Position numbers and translations under genes: made by a program
The notes under the pieces: model-generated
Database searches by the model: none
What the model was told of the DNA's origin: nothing
The model's input: the letters and a program-made list of their open reading frames with translations, nothing else
DNA from: Chytridium lagenaria
Lineage: Eukaryota; Chytridiomycota; Chytridiomycetes; Chytridiales; Chytridiaceae
DNA length: 64,000 bases
Assembly: GCA_025449115.1 (NCBI GenBank)
Contig: JAHLKC010000082.1
Coordinates: forward strand, 62,001 to 126,000
Direction of reading: 5' to 3'
Shown here: piece by piece, positions 11,750 to 22,865 of the stretch
How the letters are laid out: each line of letters opens with the position of its first letter
Numbering within the stretch: position 1 is the first letter of the stretch

Positions 11750-14243
11750 ATGCCTCCGCTCAAGGAAAGCTTCTCTAACCTGTTTCGTCAAAAGTTCCCT
11801 TCTGGCCCTACTCTGGATGAGCAGGACTATCTCCGCTATCACCATCATCTCACTCCACCACCACCACCATCACTATCACTATCACTATCACTGTCATTAT
11901 CATCAACATCCCTTCCACTCTTGTCCACTTCATCTTCCTCTTCTTCATCCTCTTTATCCTCTTTATCCTCTTCATCATCACCTCCATCACCTCCATCTCC
12001 TCCATCACCTCCATCTCTACCTCCCTCACCTCAACCTTCTTCTTCTCATCATTCACACCGCTCCTCATCTCCCTCACGCCCTTCCCGCCTCCAAGCCCGC
12101 TCACAAAGTTCAAGCCCTCAACCCCGTTTCCCACGTCCACAATCAACAATTGAACCCTCATCATCATCATCATCATCATCCCGCACCCTTTCCTCTCTCG
12201 ACCCTCTCTTGTCCTCCTCCCAACAAGACCCCTTGGGCCCTTCACCATCCCCATCCTACTCGCTCCCACGCATCCACTCTGCTGAAAATCTTTCCCGTCC
12301 GCATTCCTGGTCCGTCAACCGAAAACGCATCTCATCCGCTTTCCCTTCTCTGGACAGATCCGCCGCTTCCTCACAATCCTCCTTCTTTTCTTCCTTTTCA
12401 CGTTCATCTTCCCCTTCTCTCCCCCAAACCTTTGCCGCCACCACCACCACCACCACCACCACAACAGCAACAACAGCGACAACAACAGACATTCTAAGCC
12501 ACCCCACACCTCGTCCAAAATCATCTCCATGGCTTGCGCGTAAACCCATCCCAAGCTTCTCACCACCCATGGACAATGACAATGACAGGTCTCAACTCTC
12601 TTTACCTACGCAACGTCCCGCTTCTGCTCTCTTTACATGGATCCCTTGTCATCCGACTCTAGTCAACCTCCAACCGTCCCACCAAAACACGACAAGGACA
12701 CATCACCCACTCGCGACCGAGTCGGCTTGATCACCCCGCCAAAGTCACCAAACATGTCTGGTCGTGATTTCAACAAACGCCCCGTCTCCATGCCTAGCAT
12801 GCCTTTATTGATGATGGGCGGCGGGCGGCCCCAAAAAGTCCTCGACGCTTTCTACACCAACAACACCTTTGAAATCCCCGGCAATGGCAAAAACGCTTTC
12901 CATCCCTTCAAAACCTCAAAAGTCACCCGTCTTGAGTGTCCGTGACAGCTCACCTCTCAAACTCGCCCCCGCAAGACCCCCCTTCCCCTTCCTTGCTCTC
13001 TACAAAGAAACATTAAAAAAGCAGATAAAGTAGTCCAAGACGATCCCTTACCGTTGGATGAAACCCATTGACGACGAACCCATCCATGAACCTTGGATTC
13101 TTTCACCTCCACCCACATCCCCTTCTCTCCTCATCCCATCCCTCCCATCCACAGCCCCACGTTCCCGTCTCAACACATCCTTTATCGCCGACAACCTCGA
13201 CGACACCCCCAAACCCCCACCACCCCCACCACCCCCACCACCCATTAAAACCCCGCAAATCCCCCATGGCTGTTCCCCCGTCGTCCCTATTTCGGCGACC
13301 CCATCCTGTTCCGACGGGAACCGCAGCGAGGACACGATGCTGGCGAGTTTGTCGACCGATGGGAAGGAGGAGGAACCTAAGGAGATGTTTTGGACCCAAG
13401 GCGTCTGCGGCTTTGGAGGGGGAGTGGGGACAGGGGTGGAGAGCGGGGTTGAGACGGAGTTGGGAGAGACCTGTGAAGGGGGTGGAGGTGGGGAAGGTGT
13501 TTGGGAAGTGGAGGTGGGAGGAGGCGGATTTGGGGAGGTTTGAGGGTGTGGAGGATGGAGGGAAGGGGGTTGTGGCGGTGAATTCTGTGATGCGGTATTT
13601 TGATGAGGATCAAAATTGGAAAGGTTTCGATATGGTGAGGTTTTCCCTTTCCCCCCCTTTTTTTGCGTTTTTCCATATATTCCCCCTCCTTACTCAATCG
13701 TATCATATCGTCGTTTTTTGTTGTCACCATTTTTTCAATATTTTCCCCTCCTTGCTCAATCGTTCCTCAACATTTTTCAATATTCCCTGTTCTTGCTCAA
13801 TCGTAACATATCGTCGTTTTCGTTCTGACCATTTTTTCCATATTTCTCCGCCTTCCTCAATCGTAACCTATACTCATATCGTCGTTTTCGTTTCTCACCA
13901 CTTTCCCCTATCCCCCTCCATTATTCATCATACCCTCTACTCACACCGTCTTAATTTTTTTCCAGAAATCGAACTCTCCCTCTTCCACCTCTCCGCCAAA
14001 AAAAATCAACGACCCCCTCCGCACCTCCCTCCACTCCCGTGTCCTCATTGACCAATTCGCCCGTTTCCTCGTCCACGCCAACCCCAACCTCCTCCATCCT
14101 TCCACCGCCTCCACCACCGCCTCACATCAACGTACCGCTTGTCTCGTCTACCGCGCTAACATGATGGCCGCTCATGGGCGTGGTCGAACGCGGGAGAAGA
14201 AACCGTCGGTCAGGAAACGGAAGGATGCCGGTGGGGATGCTTG
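11750..14243 (+). CDS. large Ser/Pro/Thr-rich disordered protein (hypothetical)
   Basis: Not recognised. The ATG at 11750 opens MPPLKESFSNLFRQKFPSG, followed by long poly-Ser, Ser-Leu, Pro-Ser and poly-Thr tracts to about 12500, then RPKSSPWLARKPIPSF. The frame changes near 12630, where PLSSDSSQPPTVPPKHDK and GGGRPQKVLDAFYTNNTFEI continue. More segments follow: PIDDEPIHEPWILSPPPTSP with a proline run (13050-13250), RYFDEDQNWKGFDM before a donor near 13636, a roughly 330-bp intron with repeats, and a last exon (about 13965-14243) with LIDQFARFLVHANPNLLHP and a basic RTREKKPSVRKRKD end. Composition suggests an intrinsically disordered cytosolic or nuclear scaffold. Several frame changes make the model provisional, and it could be two genes. 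Confidence 0.45.
13660..13950. repeat. imperfect pyrimidine-rich repeat in an intron
   Basis: Four or five imperfect copies of a roughly 60-bp unit (CTCAATCGTAACATATCGTC, TTTTCGTT, ACCATTTTTTC, CCCCTCC) fill the intron before the last exon of the Ser-rich gene. Confidence 0.7.
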
Positions 14244-14481
14244 ATTTGCCACCGCCTGTGCCGGAGAAGGAGACGGAGGTGGTGGATGAGCGGGGAGGAC
14301 GGTGGGAGTGAGGGATTTGAGCGTTGTGGTGGGGAAGTCCTTGGAGTGGGTGGTGGTGCGGAAACGCGAGTTGACGCTCATATCCCTATTGTAGCTCCCG
14401 TGGAGGTTGTATTCCTGGTTCCAGAACGACCCAACCCGCCATCATGGTTGAAACCCCGGTTCTCTAATCACCCCGAATCTG

Positions 14482-14821
14482 GTACGCGTGGAAACCACTG
14501 AACCCGTCATCATCGTTAAGCCACGCGATACCGTCGTTCCAAACACTCTTAATCTGGTACACGTGGAAACCACCGAACCCGTCATCATGGTTAAGCCACG
14601 CGATACCGTCGTTCCAACCACTCCTACTATGGTACGCGTGGAACACAACGAACCTGTCATCATGGTTAAGGCCACACGATCCAACCACTCCTACTATGGT
14701 ACGCGTGGAACACAACAAACCCGTCATCACGGTTAAGCCACACGACACCGTGGTTCCGACTCAACCTCCTCCAGTACGCATGGAACCCGTCGAACCCGCC
14801 ATCCCAGTTGAACCCCACACC
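14482..14821 (+). repeat. 75-bp tandem repeat with coding character (25-residue Val/Pro unit)
   Basis: Units start at 14482, 14557, 14632, 14699 and 14774. Most are exactly 75 bp; the third is 67 bp and so breaks the frame. Translated, each unit reads like VRVETTEPVIIVKPRDTVVP plus a variable TP-rich link. The 75-bp period and the substitution pattern suggest a translated repeat, possibly part of a gene running from about 14250 to 14957, where the downstream frame ends with LQTVTQEVGF. I could not assemble a convincing full gene around it. Confidence 0.65.
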
Positions 14822-14959
14822 ACCCTCACACGCCTGAAACCCAAGACCAACGATCCACCCACACGTCGTAAACTCCGTGGCCCCTCGCTGTCAACGGTGC
14901 ACCTCCTTCCCCGTTTTCTGCTTGACTTGCAGACGGTGACGCAGGAAGTGGGGTTTTGA

Positions 14960-15859
14960 TGATGTGATGGTGAGGAGGCCGCCGCCTAGAAGGGATTCGG
15001 TGGGGCATTTTTTATGCTGTGCCGGTTGTTGCGGGGGGTGGGGGGTTGGAGGGGAGGGTGGATGTTGTGGGAGGGGAGTTGCCACCTTGGTTGGCGGCGG
15101 TTTGTGGGGAGGGAGGGAAACTTGTGCCGCCTGAACGGACGCATTCGTTGTTTGTGAAATTTGGGGAGGGTTGGAGTTTGATGGTGTTTTTTCGTTTGTT
15201 TTTTTGGGTTGGTGTTTATAGGGTGTTTTTAATCCATGTATTTCCTTTCTTTTTTTTTTTGCTGAAATGTGGTGGGGGTTTTGAATATACGTGTTGCTGT
15301 TTTCTACTTGACGACGTTGATGGAAGGGTTATGAATATGGGTATTTTATCTAATCCGTCATAACTTGATTGCGGTTTTGATTTTCTTTTGGGTTTCTTGC
15401 TGCATAGGCGCGGGGTTGATCGACGTTAGCGTGTATTTCCAGTGTTTGGTAAAACCCGAGTTTGACGGACTTGAGGGAATATGAAGTGAACATGAGTTGA
15501 TGCTATTAGTCTGTGTTGTTTGGAGGTGACGGTGAAAATGTTGTGTGATCCCCTTTCTGCATTCATCCCATTGTATTTCAGCGTAAAGAATCGTATAGAC
15601 AACGGCCATGTTTTCATTCCATTTGTTGTGTGGTAAGCTTTCAGCGTTTGATAAATTTACACGAAATAGAGGGTTTGTCACCCTTTAAAACTCCGCTGTT
15701 TGTTTACCAATGTTCTGTTAGAGGCGTTTTATTATGGAGGTGTTTTCGTAATATCCCTCGTCTTCCCTTTTTTTTGTTGAAAAAGGTGGGTGGTGAAGTT
15801 GGATGAGATGTGTTTTTCTGGGGGTGTGGTGAAAGGGATGGGGGGATGGGAAGGGGTGA
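14960..15859. other. no recognisable gene
   Basis: G/T-rich sequence on the plus strand with short open stretches (for example GGKLVPPERTHSLFVKFG at about 15113-15166). Nothing has recognised motifs, credible splice context or length. It may hold the end of the 14.3-kb gene. Confidence 0.4.
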
Positions 15860-16435
15860 TGATTCATGGGTTGGATGATTGGGCTTTATGGGGTGTCGTT
15901 TCGGGTGTTGATGGATGATTTGTCTTGCGGGGTCTTGATGGATGGTTTATCGTTTTGCTTTATAGCGTCTCGTTGGGTGCGGATGTCATTTTTATACTGC
16001 TTTATGGCGTCGCCTTGGGATGCGGATGGATGATCGCATTATAAGCGTCGCCTTGTGGTGTTGATGGATGATCCGTGTTCGTCTTATATGCTTGATGGCG
16101 TCTCCTTGGGGGGCGGATGGATGATCTATTTTCTTATACTGGTTATAGCCTCTCCTTGTGTTGCTGGTGGATGATTTTTTTTTTATCTTAAGCTGCCTTA
16201 TGGCGTGTCGTTAGGGTGATGATGGATGATACATAGTTATTTTATGCTGCTTTATGGCGTCTCGTTGGGGGGCGGATGGATGATTTGTGTTCATCGTATG
16301 CTGCTTTATGGCGTGTCGTTGGGGTGATGATGTATCATCCATACTTATCTTTATGTTGCTTTATGACGTCTCATTGGGGGGGCGGATGGATGATGCTGAA
16401 TAGCGCCTTACTGGGTGATGATGGATGATCCATAC
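15860..16435. repeat. long intergenic minisatellite (~60-65 bp unit, about 9 copies)
   Basis: Repeated TGCTTTATGGCGTCTCGTTG followed by a variable GGCGGATGGATGAT or GGTGATGATGGATGAT and a short T-rich spacer. The two versions tend to alternate, suggesting a higher-order two-unit repeat. It ends 100 bp before the TMEM198-like gene start. Confidence 0.85.
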
Positions 16436-16539
16436 CCCTCAAAATGCCACCCTCATTCCTCGCAACTCCTTGGTTTCATTCCAAACCTCCATCTACACCC
16501 CTCAAAATCAAAACATCAACTAACCCAAATACCTCACAG

Positions 16540-18023
16540 ATGCTCTCCACCCTCCTCCCCCTCCTTTTCCTCACCACCGTCTCCTCCCACCCCCAATGGC
16601 AACCCACCACCATCGAACCCTGGTTATCCCCAACCCAACCCCCACAACTCGCGACCCCAGTTCCAGATTCCAACGGCTCGTTGACACGTAAGGGGTTTCA
16701 GCAGTTGTTTTTGTAACGAGTTTTTTTTGGATTAGCTACTCGCCAACTTTCTGTCGCGTTTGCTATTGGGGCGTTGGTGCTTGTTGGAACGGGGTTTACG
16801 TTTTGTTTTTTGGGGAGGAGGAGTTATTCGCCGACGTTGTTTTTGGGAGGGTTTTATACCACTGGTGAGTTTTTTTGTTTGGTTTTTTTTTGTTTTTTTT
16901 TGGTGGGGTGGAGGGGAGGGGGGTTTGGTTAAGGGGGGGGGGGGGGAGGGAGTGTAGTGGGTTGTCAGGAGAGGAGATGTGGGTTGTCAGGAGGAGATGT
17001 GGATCGGGGTGAAAGGGAGGAAGGAGGGTTCTTCTGGAAAGGATTGGAAAGGGTTTTTAAGAGGTCTCGGATTGGGTTGATGTGGTATGTTCATGTTCAC
17101 AAGACTGCTCTCAATAGGTACTTATTGTGATTATTGTGGATGGGGAGATGCCAGAAAATGAGCGAACGTTCACTTTCCCTTTATAATTGAATGATGGGGG
17201 TTCAGATCATTTCCAATGGAGGGATCAGATAGTTTCCATGTCTATCTCGAAGATGGGGGATGTTTTTTTGGAACGGGAAACCATTCAACCCATTTTATAT
17301 CACATTGTATTCTAACTCACAAACATCCAGCGGTCGCGGTTTTTGTGACCTTTGAACTCCTCCAACGCCGGTGGCGCACGTTCGGCCCCTACTCAGAATG
17401 GATCTACCTCGTCACCATCCCCACAACCTCCTTCATCGTCGGCTACCTCTTCCTCCGTCTCAACCAACTCGGCTGCGTCGCCATCGGTCTCCTCCTCGGT
17501 CTAACCTGGGGGATCATCCTCCTCTTCACAGGTGTCGGCGGAAACCTCGACGAAAACTCCCACATGGTCCTCCTCCTCGTCCTCTCCGCATCAGGTGGCG
17601 CCGCCGTTTTCTTCATGGAACACCTCGTCATCATCCTAGGAACCGCCAACGTTGGCGCAACCGCCATCGTGGTTGGCGTCGACATGCTCGCAAGAACAGG
17701 TTTCGTGGAGGTGTTTAATCGATGTCTCACGGGTCCGACTCCTCCTAAATCGGGTCAGATTCCTGGACCTGCTTGGGGTGCGTTGGCTGCTGTGATTGTG
17801 ATTGCGGTGGCCGGTTGGTTTGTGCAGACGAGACCGGGACCGCCTAATCAACCGTCAGAGTGGAACCCGGCGTATTGGTTGTTTGGGGCTCAGAGACCGG
17901 CGCCGTTGCCGCCGACTTGGTTCAAAGATGCCGCCGAATGTGTTGGTGGAGCCGGCGCCGGCACCATCGCCACCGCCGAAACCTTGGACGGCTTATTTGA
18001 ATCCGTTTGGGTGGAAGTGGTGA
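16540..18023 (+). CDS. TM7S3/TM198-like (DUF4203) multi-pass membrane protein with signal peptide
   Basis: Membrane protein of the TMEM198/TM7S3-like domain class, whose biochemical role in fungi is unknown. The ATG at 16540 starts a clear signal peptide (MLSTLLPLLFLTTVSSHPQW), and exon 1 ends at GTAAGG near 16687. Exon 2 carries one helix (VAFAIGALVLVGTGFTFCFL). A roughly 460-bp intron with G-runs follows, then a large exon from 17331 with about five helices, including IYLVTIPTTSFIVGYLFLRL, CVAIGLLLGLTWGIILLFTG, EHLVIILGTANVGATAIVVG and WGALAAVIVIAVAGWFVQ. The GTANVGATAIVVGVDML segment resembles the TA.FGA....VD signature of the family. The C-terminus probably ends KPWTAYLNPFGWKW at the TGA at 18021, after a one-base shift in the GCC-rich stretch around 17950; the alternative frame would end at 18049. 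Confidence 0.7.
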
Positions 18024-18394
18024 TGGGATATTTTTTGTTTTGGTTTTAGTCGAAAGTGATGTTGGTGTTTTACTGTGTTTCTTGTGCTTTTAGGTGGTAT
18101 CCCCATTGTCGCTCGCCCCAACTTCCCAACGTCGGCTGTTTCTTTATTTTTGACGTTGATTCTTTATGTGGTTTTAAGACACCTTGATTTTTTTATCTTT
18201 CACCGTTATTTTTTTCTTTATGTGATTTTACAAACAGTTTATTTTGAAGTTTCTGTTCTTTATATGGTTTTAAGAATATGAGGATTTCGTTGTGCTGATG
18301 ACTGCAATGTATCAACTTTCGCGACATGATTTTGGATATTCAAAAAGATTGCAAAAAAAAATTGCCATTTTGCATCAAAAGCTTGTCCTTCAAA

Positions 18395-19296
18395 ATGCAT
18401 GATACGAATCAGACCCACATCGACGTCTTAATCCCCTCTCTCCTCTCCAGCATCGCATCCGCAAAGTCCGCATCCTCATCTAAACCCGGATCCAAATTCT
18501 CCCTCGATGCTCCAAACCTAAAAGGTACCACACCCCTCGCTACCTGCACCATCTCAACGACTTAGAGTTCATATCATATCGCAACGAGTTCCATGCAGCC
18601 ATCGCAAGGTTCAGGGAGTCGTTGGTGAATTCAAGAGAAAACTTGATAAAGAATGAGGAGATTGCTTTAAAATCGGTATGCTTGAGCATGACGGGATGGT
18701 CATAACTTATGGTTTAGGAACTCATCCTTCTGCACCGCGATATCCGTAGTAAAGACGAGGTCATCCAGAAATACCTTCATCGATCAATAGAATGGTACGC
18801 GGCGCTCTCTGACCGTCATCAACGGAATCAAGTCGTTTTAGATCGGACTTACCGATCCCCATCTCTCACCCCCCCATCTATGGAAACCGCCATCACCCTC
18901 CATGACCTCCCAATCCCATCGTCTGAAGACGACGTGGTGGTTGAGAAACCCGTCTCGGATGTGGTGGAAACCTTGATGGAACCTGTTGAAGACACGACCA
19001 AGGATTTGTTTGCGACCATCATGGATTTATCGGATATTAGTTCGGATGATGAGCCGTTGGTGAAAGGGGATGTGATGGAGATAGTGGATCCCGTTGTTGT
19101 TGTGGATGATGCGTTGCCACCGTTGAATTTGGATGTGGATATGGGGGAACGGAAGGAGGTTGTTGTTGTTGTGGAGGAGGTGGTGAAGGTTGAGGAGGAG
19201 GTGGTGGTTGTGAAGGAGACGGTGAAGGAACCCGAACCTGAACCGGAACCTGAGCCGGTCGAGTTGTTGGGTATTGGAGCGGACTTTATATTTTAA
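18395..19296 (+). CDS. Mediator complex subunit 28-like coiled-coil protein with acidic tail
   Basis: Candidate MED28 homologue (head module of the RNA polymerase II Mediator). Starts MHDTNQTHIDVLIPSLLSSI. The core is HLNDLEFISYRNEFHAAIAR, a helical ENLIKNEEIALKS, an intron near 18675-18718, then ELILLHRDIRSKDEVIQKYL and HRSIEWYAALSDRHQ. This ordering and the ELxxxIRxKDxxIQKxL..W element parallel the second half of animal MED28. A long tail rich in Val, Asp and Glu, with a (Pro-Glu) run, ends at 19296 and is not part of the usual, shorter family protein. A one-base shift at the AAAAGG near 18520-18525 separates the N-terminus from the core and is probably a homopolymer error. The resemblance is short and helical, so another coiled-coil protein remains possible. 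Confidence 0.5.
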
Positions 19297-19607
19297 TGGT
19301 TGTGTATTGTATATAGAAACAAGGCTTTTTTTATTTATGATTCGTGTTTTCCTTTTCCTCTTTTTTTTTAATGTCTACTAGACCGTTTATTTTGGTATCA
19401 GAGTCACGACAGGCAATGTGGCTGGTTTAGGGATGATAAAAGGGTAGCGCGACAGATATACGGATGGTGATTGGAGTGTCGTTGTGAATTCGGGGTGTCC
19501 CAATCATTTGATGGGCTGCTAGACACCATTTACCATTTCTATAAAGCTCAGGACTAAACCGCACACTCTCCCTTAAAAACCATCTTCTACCTTACCACCT
19601 TAATACC
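19297..19607. other. intergenic region
   Basis: 310 bp between two plus-strand genes, with a T-rich 3' flank (19320-19370). No element I can name. Confidence 0.5.
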
Positions 19608-20509
19608 ATGTTATCAGCATCACTCCTCCTCCTCCTCCTCCCTGTCCTTCAAGTCCACGCGACGGTAATTCTCGGCTCCCTGCTATAAAATATCTAACTT
19701 TAAAAAAAATAGGTTGGCGAACGCCAACTCTGCTCCCCAACCCTTCCCTGCGGGCCCGACCTACACTGCGTTCCACTTGACCATATCACCCCGGCCTCCC
19801 CAGGAATATGCCGCCCTCTCCTCCCCTCCATTCCCGTTGCTCCGTCGGCAGCTACAGCGAAGGCATCTGCGCGCGCCGGTCTCATCTGCTCCCCAGATGA
19901 CGTAGGACACGGCCCCAAGCAACGATTCGTGGTGTACGGTGAATGCATGCGGGTTGAAGGTATAAGTGGATTGAATTGGGGGAAGTTGTGGAGACGAGAG
20001 ATTGTAAGAGGACAGAGGATTAGAGCGCCTGTGGTGACGGTGAAACCTGTTGAGACGGTAGTGGTTGAACCTCCGGTGAGGTTTGTTCCACCTCCGAATA
20101 CAGTGACGATTTTGCCGGTGAGACCTGTTGAGACGGAGGAGGTTGAACCACCTGTGAGGTTTGTTCCACCTGCGAATAAGGTGACGATTTTGCCGGTGGA
20201 GACGATGATGATGGATCGACCGGTGAGGTTTGGCCGCCTGCGGGTAAGTCTTGGGTTTCACCTTCTTTTTCTTATTTAACGCGGATTTTAATGATTTCTA
20301 TAGTGCGACCGGGTCCTGCGGTGACGCCTTCGCCGGTGCAGCCGAATCCTGTGGAGGGGGATGTTGAGGGGGTTATGGGGATTGGAAGGTTCTTTGGGGA
20401 GATTGAGGAGGGAGGTGAGGGGGATGGTAGTGCTCCTGAAGGAGGTATTTCTGAAGAGAGTGGTGAGGGAGATGGTGAGAGGGATGGAGGAGATGAAGCG
20501 GAGGAGTAA
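19608..20509 (+). CDS. secreted Cys-containing protein with Val/Pro repeats (hypothetical)
   Basis: Unrecognised, predicted to be secreted. ATG at 19608 encodes MLSASLLLLLLPVLQVHAT, a classical signal peptide; a 54-bp intron follows (donor GTAATT near 19665, acceptor near 19712). The mature N-terminus has a small Cys-rich patch, ERQLCSPTLPCGPDLHCVPL with a later PGIC and LICSPDD, resembling short extracellular disulfide modules. Then comes a roughly 30-residue repeat: EPPVRFVPPPNTVTILPVRP and EPPVRFVPPANKVTILPV. After a second intron (about 20245-20303) the last exon is acidic and Gly/Glu-rich (EEGGEGDGSAPEGG) and ends at 20509. A wall-linked or extracellular role is inferred only from the signal peptide and composition. 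Confidence 0.6.
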
Positions 20510-20777
20510 TTGTTGGGAGAGATTTGAAAGGGTTGAGACATATGTTTTAGAGGCTTTTTGGAGAGTTTTTGAGAAAGACGCGTAAAAAGTTAGAGATTAC
20601 AAGAAAACGAATAAAGATAAACAGAATTTTGTTGAAAGGTTTAAATTCATTTTTCACGCGTTGGTGTAAGGTGTTTTTTGGATAAGATCGTTTCGAGACT
20701 TGAAAAATATTATAGTTGTATCACATTCCTTCCAAGTTGACAATTCTATTTCTGACAAGGCAAGGATCGCATAGATC

Positions 20778-21974
20778 ATGGGCTTCTGGGACTCATTGCT
20801 GACATCCCTCGGTGAGTTTAGAGAGTTGAGCGGTTTTACAGAGTTAAATCGATATGGATACAGCAGAAAACTAGTAATGATTCATACGCATCTACCTCTA
20901 AAACTCCGCATATCTTTCGTTTACTCTACTAACCGTTACGTTGATATCCAAAGGCTTCTCCAAACGCAAACTCAACATCCTCTTTGTCGGTCTCGACAAC
21001 AGCGGAAAATCCACCATCCTCAACGGTCTAAAACTAGAATCCGTAAGACCCCATCCCGAATTTATTTGTCACCAACACACTCTGATTTAAGGTCCCACCT
21101 CTTGAAATCATCCCGACGGTTGGCTTCAACGTTGAAACCTTTACCCGTTCCCGTCTTCACTTCACATGCTTTGATATGTCTGGACAAGGACGTTACCGGG
21201 ATCTTTGGGAGCATTATTTTCCTGATGCTGATGCGATTGTGTTTGTGGTGGATGCGAGTGATAAAGTTCGGGCTTGTGTTGCGAGGGATGAGTTGGAGGG
21301 GATGTTGGGGAATAAAGGTGGGGGTTTTATTTGCTTTTGTTTTTGTTTTCTTGGTGCTGATAAATGGGTAGTGTTGATGGAACGGAAAGTGCCTGTGTTA
21401 TTTTTGGCGAATAAGATGGATGCGTTGGGGAGTATGACGCCGTCAGAGTGTAGTGGGGCGCTGGGGTTGGAGAGGATAAAGGATCGGAATTGGACGATAT
21501 GGTGAGGCATTTTAATTTATTTGTTGTTTTTTCTTTGTGTGTTTTTTTTTAAACATTCAAGTGGGATATTTTTGGTACATGTTGGTGCGCTTTTTTTCCC
21601 CAATAATTTTTTGTTCATTTGCATTTTTGCTTTTAATTTGCCTTGCTCTACTATTTTTATCTGGTGTGGTATGGTTTTGTTTTTCTCTTCTTCTTTTTCC
21701 CGGTGATTCGAAGGATGCTTTATCGCGTTCCTTCTTCCATTCTTTTCTAATTTATAGCGAGAAACCCAAGCTTCCTTTTGTTTGGCTTTCACCTGCCACC
21801 CTCTTTTTTCGTTTGCTATATATGTCGGCACGCATCTAAAAACTTTCATTTCCAGCGCAACAAATGGGTTAACAGGGTCAAGGCGTCAACGTCGGGATGG
21901 ACTGGCTTGCAGGTCAATAACCTTCCCCCCTCCGCATCGATATCTAACATACTTTTTTAGATGAATTGAGATAA
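20778..21974 (+). CDS. ARL6: ARL6 / BBS3 small GTPase (Arf-like 6)
   Basis: Arf-family GTPase that in its GTP form recruits the BBSome coat to ciliary membranes. Exons: 20778-20811 (MGFWDSLLTSL, amphipathic N-helix), 20954-21042 with P-loop GLDNSGKS, 21092-21317 with PTVGFNVE (switch I), FDMSGQGRYRDLWEHYF (switch II) and FVVDASDK, 21371-21501 with FLANKMD and LERIKDRNWTI, an exon from about 21857 with ATNGLTG and GMDWLA, and a tiny last exon 21961-21974 encoding DELR-stop. FDMSGQGRYR and DRNW are characteristic of ARL6 rather than other Arls (human has FDMSGQGRYR and DKPW). One surplus G at about 21874-21877 shifts the frame in the fifth exon; removing it restores GQGVNVGMDWLA. Together with RSPH3 this supports a functional cilium/flagellum. 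Confidence 0.92.
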
Positions 21975-22865
21975 AGACATTCGAAAGAACACTGTGTTCT
22001 CCTCGCCTGAATATAATGAGTCACCCTTGCAAAAAAAAAAAAAGCCTCATGATTTTTAGATTTAAATAGTTGAAAATATTCGTAATAACACCACATTAAC
22101 CCCCCCCACGTTTATCCCCACCTACGATCCACTTATCACACGTCCTTTTTTTGTTTAATGAAAAAGTTAGTTGAAAACCCATTTATGTTGTGGACGCGAT
22201 CATTCTGCGCCATCATCACACCGCGTCTTCACTCCGTTGCCCTCACTGCGCCTTCATCACACCGTGTCTTCATTCACTCCGCTACCCTCCTCACCATCTC
22301 TTTCCAAACGCCCCCACAATTGTACCGTTTGAACCAAAACTGAAATTTAAAACACAGGTAAAAATACAACAAAAAAAAACCACCCGAAAGTCATTCCTCC
22401 CCTCAACTCGGTAATCCCAATGAACCCCCCCACAACTCCAAACGTTCACCCTTTCAATTCGGTAATCCCCCATTGTCTATCGAATTGGGGCTACTAAAAA
22501 AAAAAAAGGCGTAGATCTCAGTCCCCCCCGATTCATCGCGTGGTAGTGGCATGAAATCTAGACCGTTTGGATACGTGGGAGGGGTGATCTTTTCAAGTCC
22601 CATCTTTTGATGATAATAAGGAATCGGGGAGGACATAGGGCCTAGCTATTTGTCTGGAATCTGAGGATGGGGTGTGATCTGACCACAAAGAAAATCGAGA
22701 TTGTGTGGATGAGGGTCTTTGTTGTTAAAAGAAAGGGAGGTGGAGTTGAATATATATATAAATATGTGGTAAGGGCTTCCTCGCATCTCTCCTGTTATTC
22801 ACTTATATAAAAAAAATAAAGGCGTCGACCGTTCATAGAAAAGAAACACCCTAAACAATACAACC
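21975..22865. other. intergenic region with short direct repeats
   Basis: 890 bp. A two-copy repeat of a CATCACACCGYGTCTTCA-type unit at about 22212-22290, and twice-repeated CTCAAYTCGGTAATCCC (about 22402 and 22455). A TATATATATAAATAT tract at 22750-22765 lies about 100 bp before the next ATG and could serve as a TATA region. No gene supported. Confidence 0.5.

Noticed and set aside
11817..12582. Long open frames on both strands in the CAT/CCT/ACC repeat region (poly-His/Leu, poly-Met, poly-Val)
   Set aside because: They are alternate-frame readings of the Ser/Thr repeat DNA; only the frame from 11750 has a sensible start and non-repetitive flanks.
13068..14051. 327-codon open frame rich in His, Ser and Phe
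   Set aside because: It runs through a pyrimidine-rich intron with repeats and ends in a different frame from the conserved last exon; only its middle part (about 13400-13636) may be coding.
15358..15681. 107-codon minus-strand open frame near 15.5 kb
   Set aside because: No recognised motif, signal or splice context; a chance frame in otherwise empty sequence is likelier.
5228..16435. CRISPR-like repeat arrays
   Set aside because: Units are contiguous tandem repeats without unique spacers of constant length, in a eukaryotic genome; they are minisatellites.
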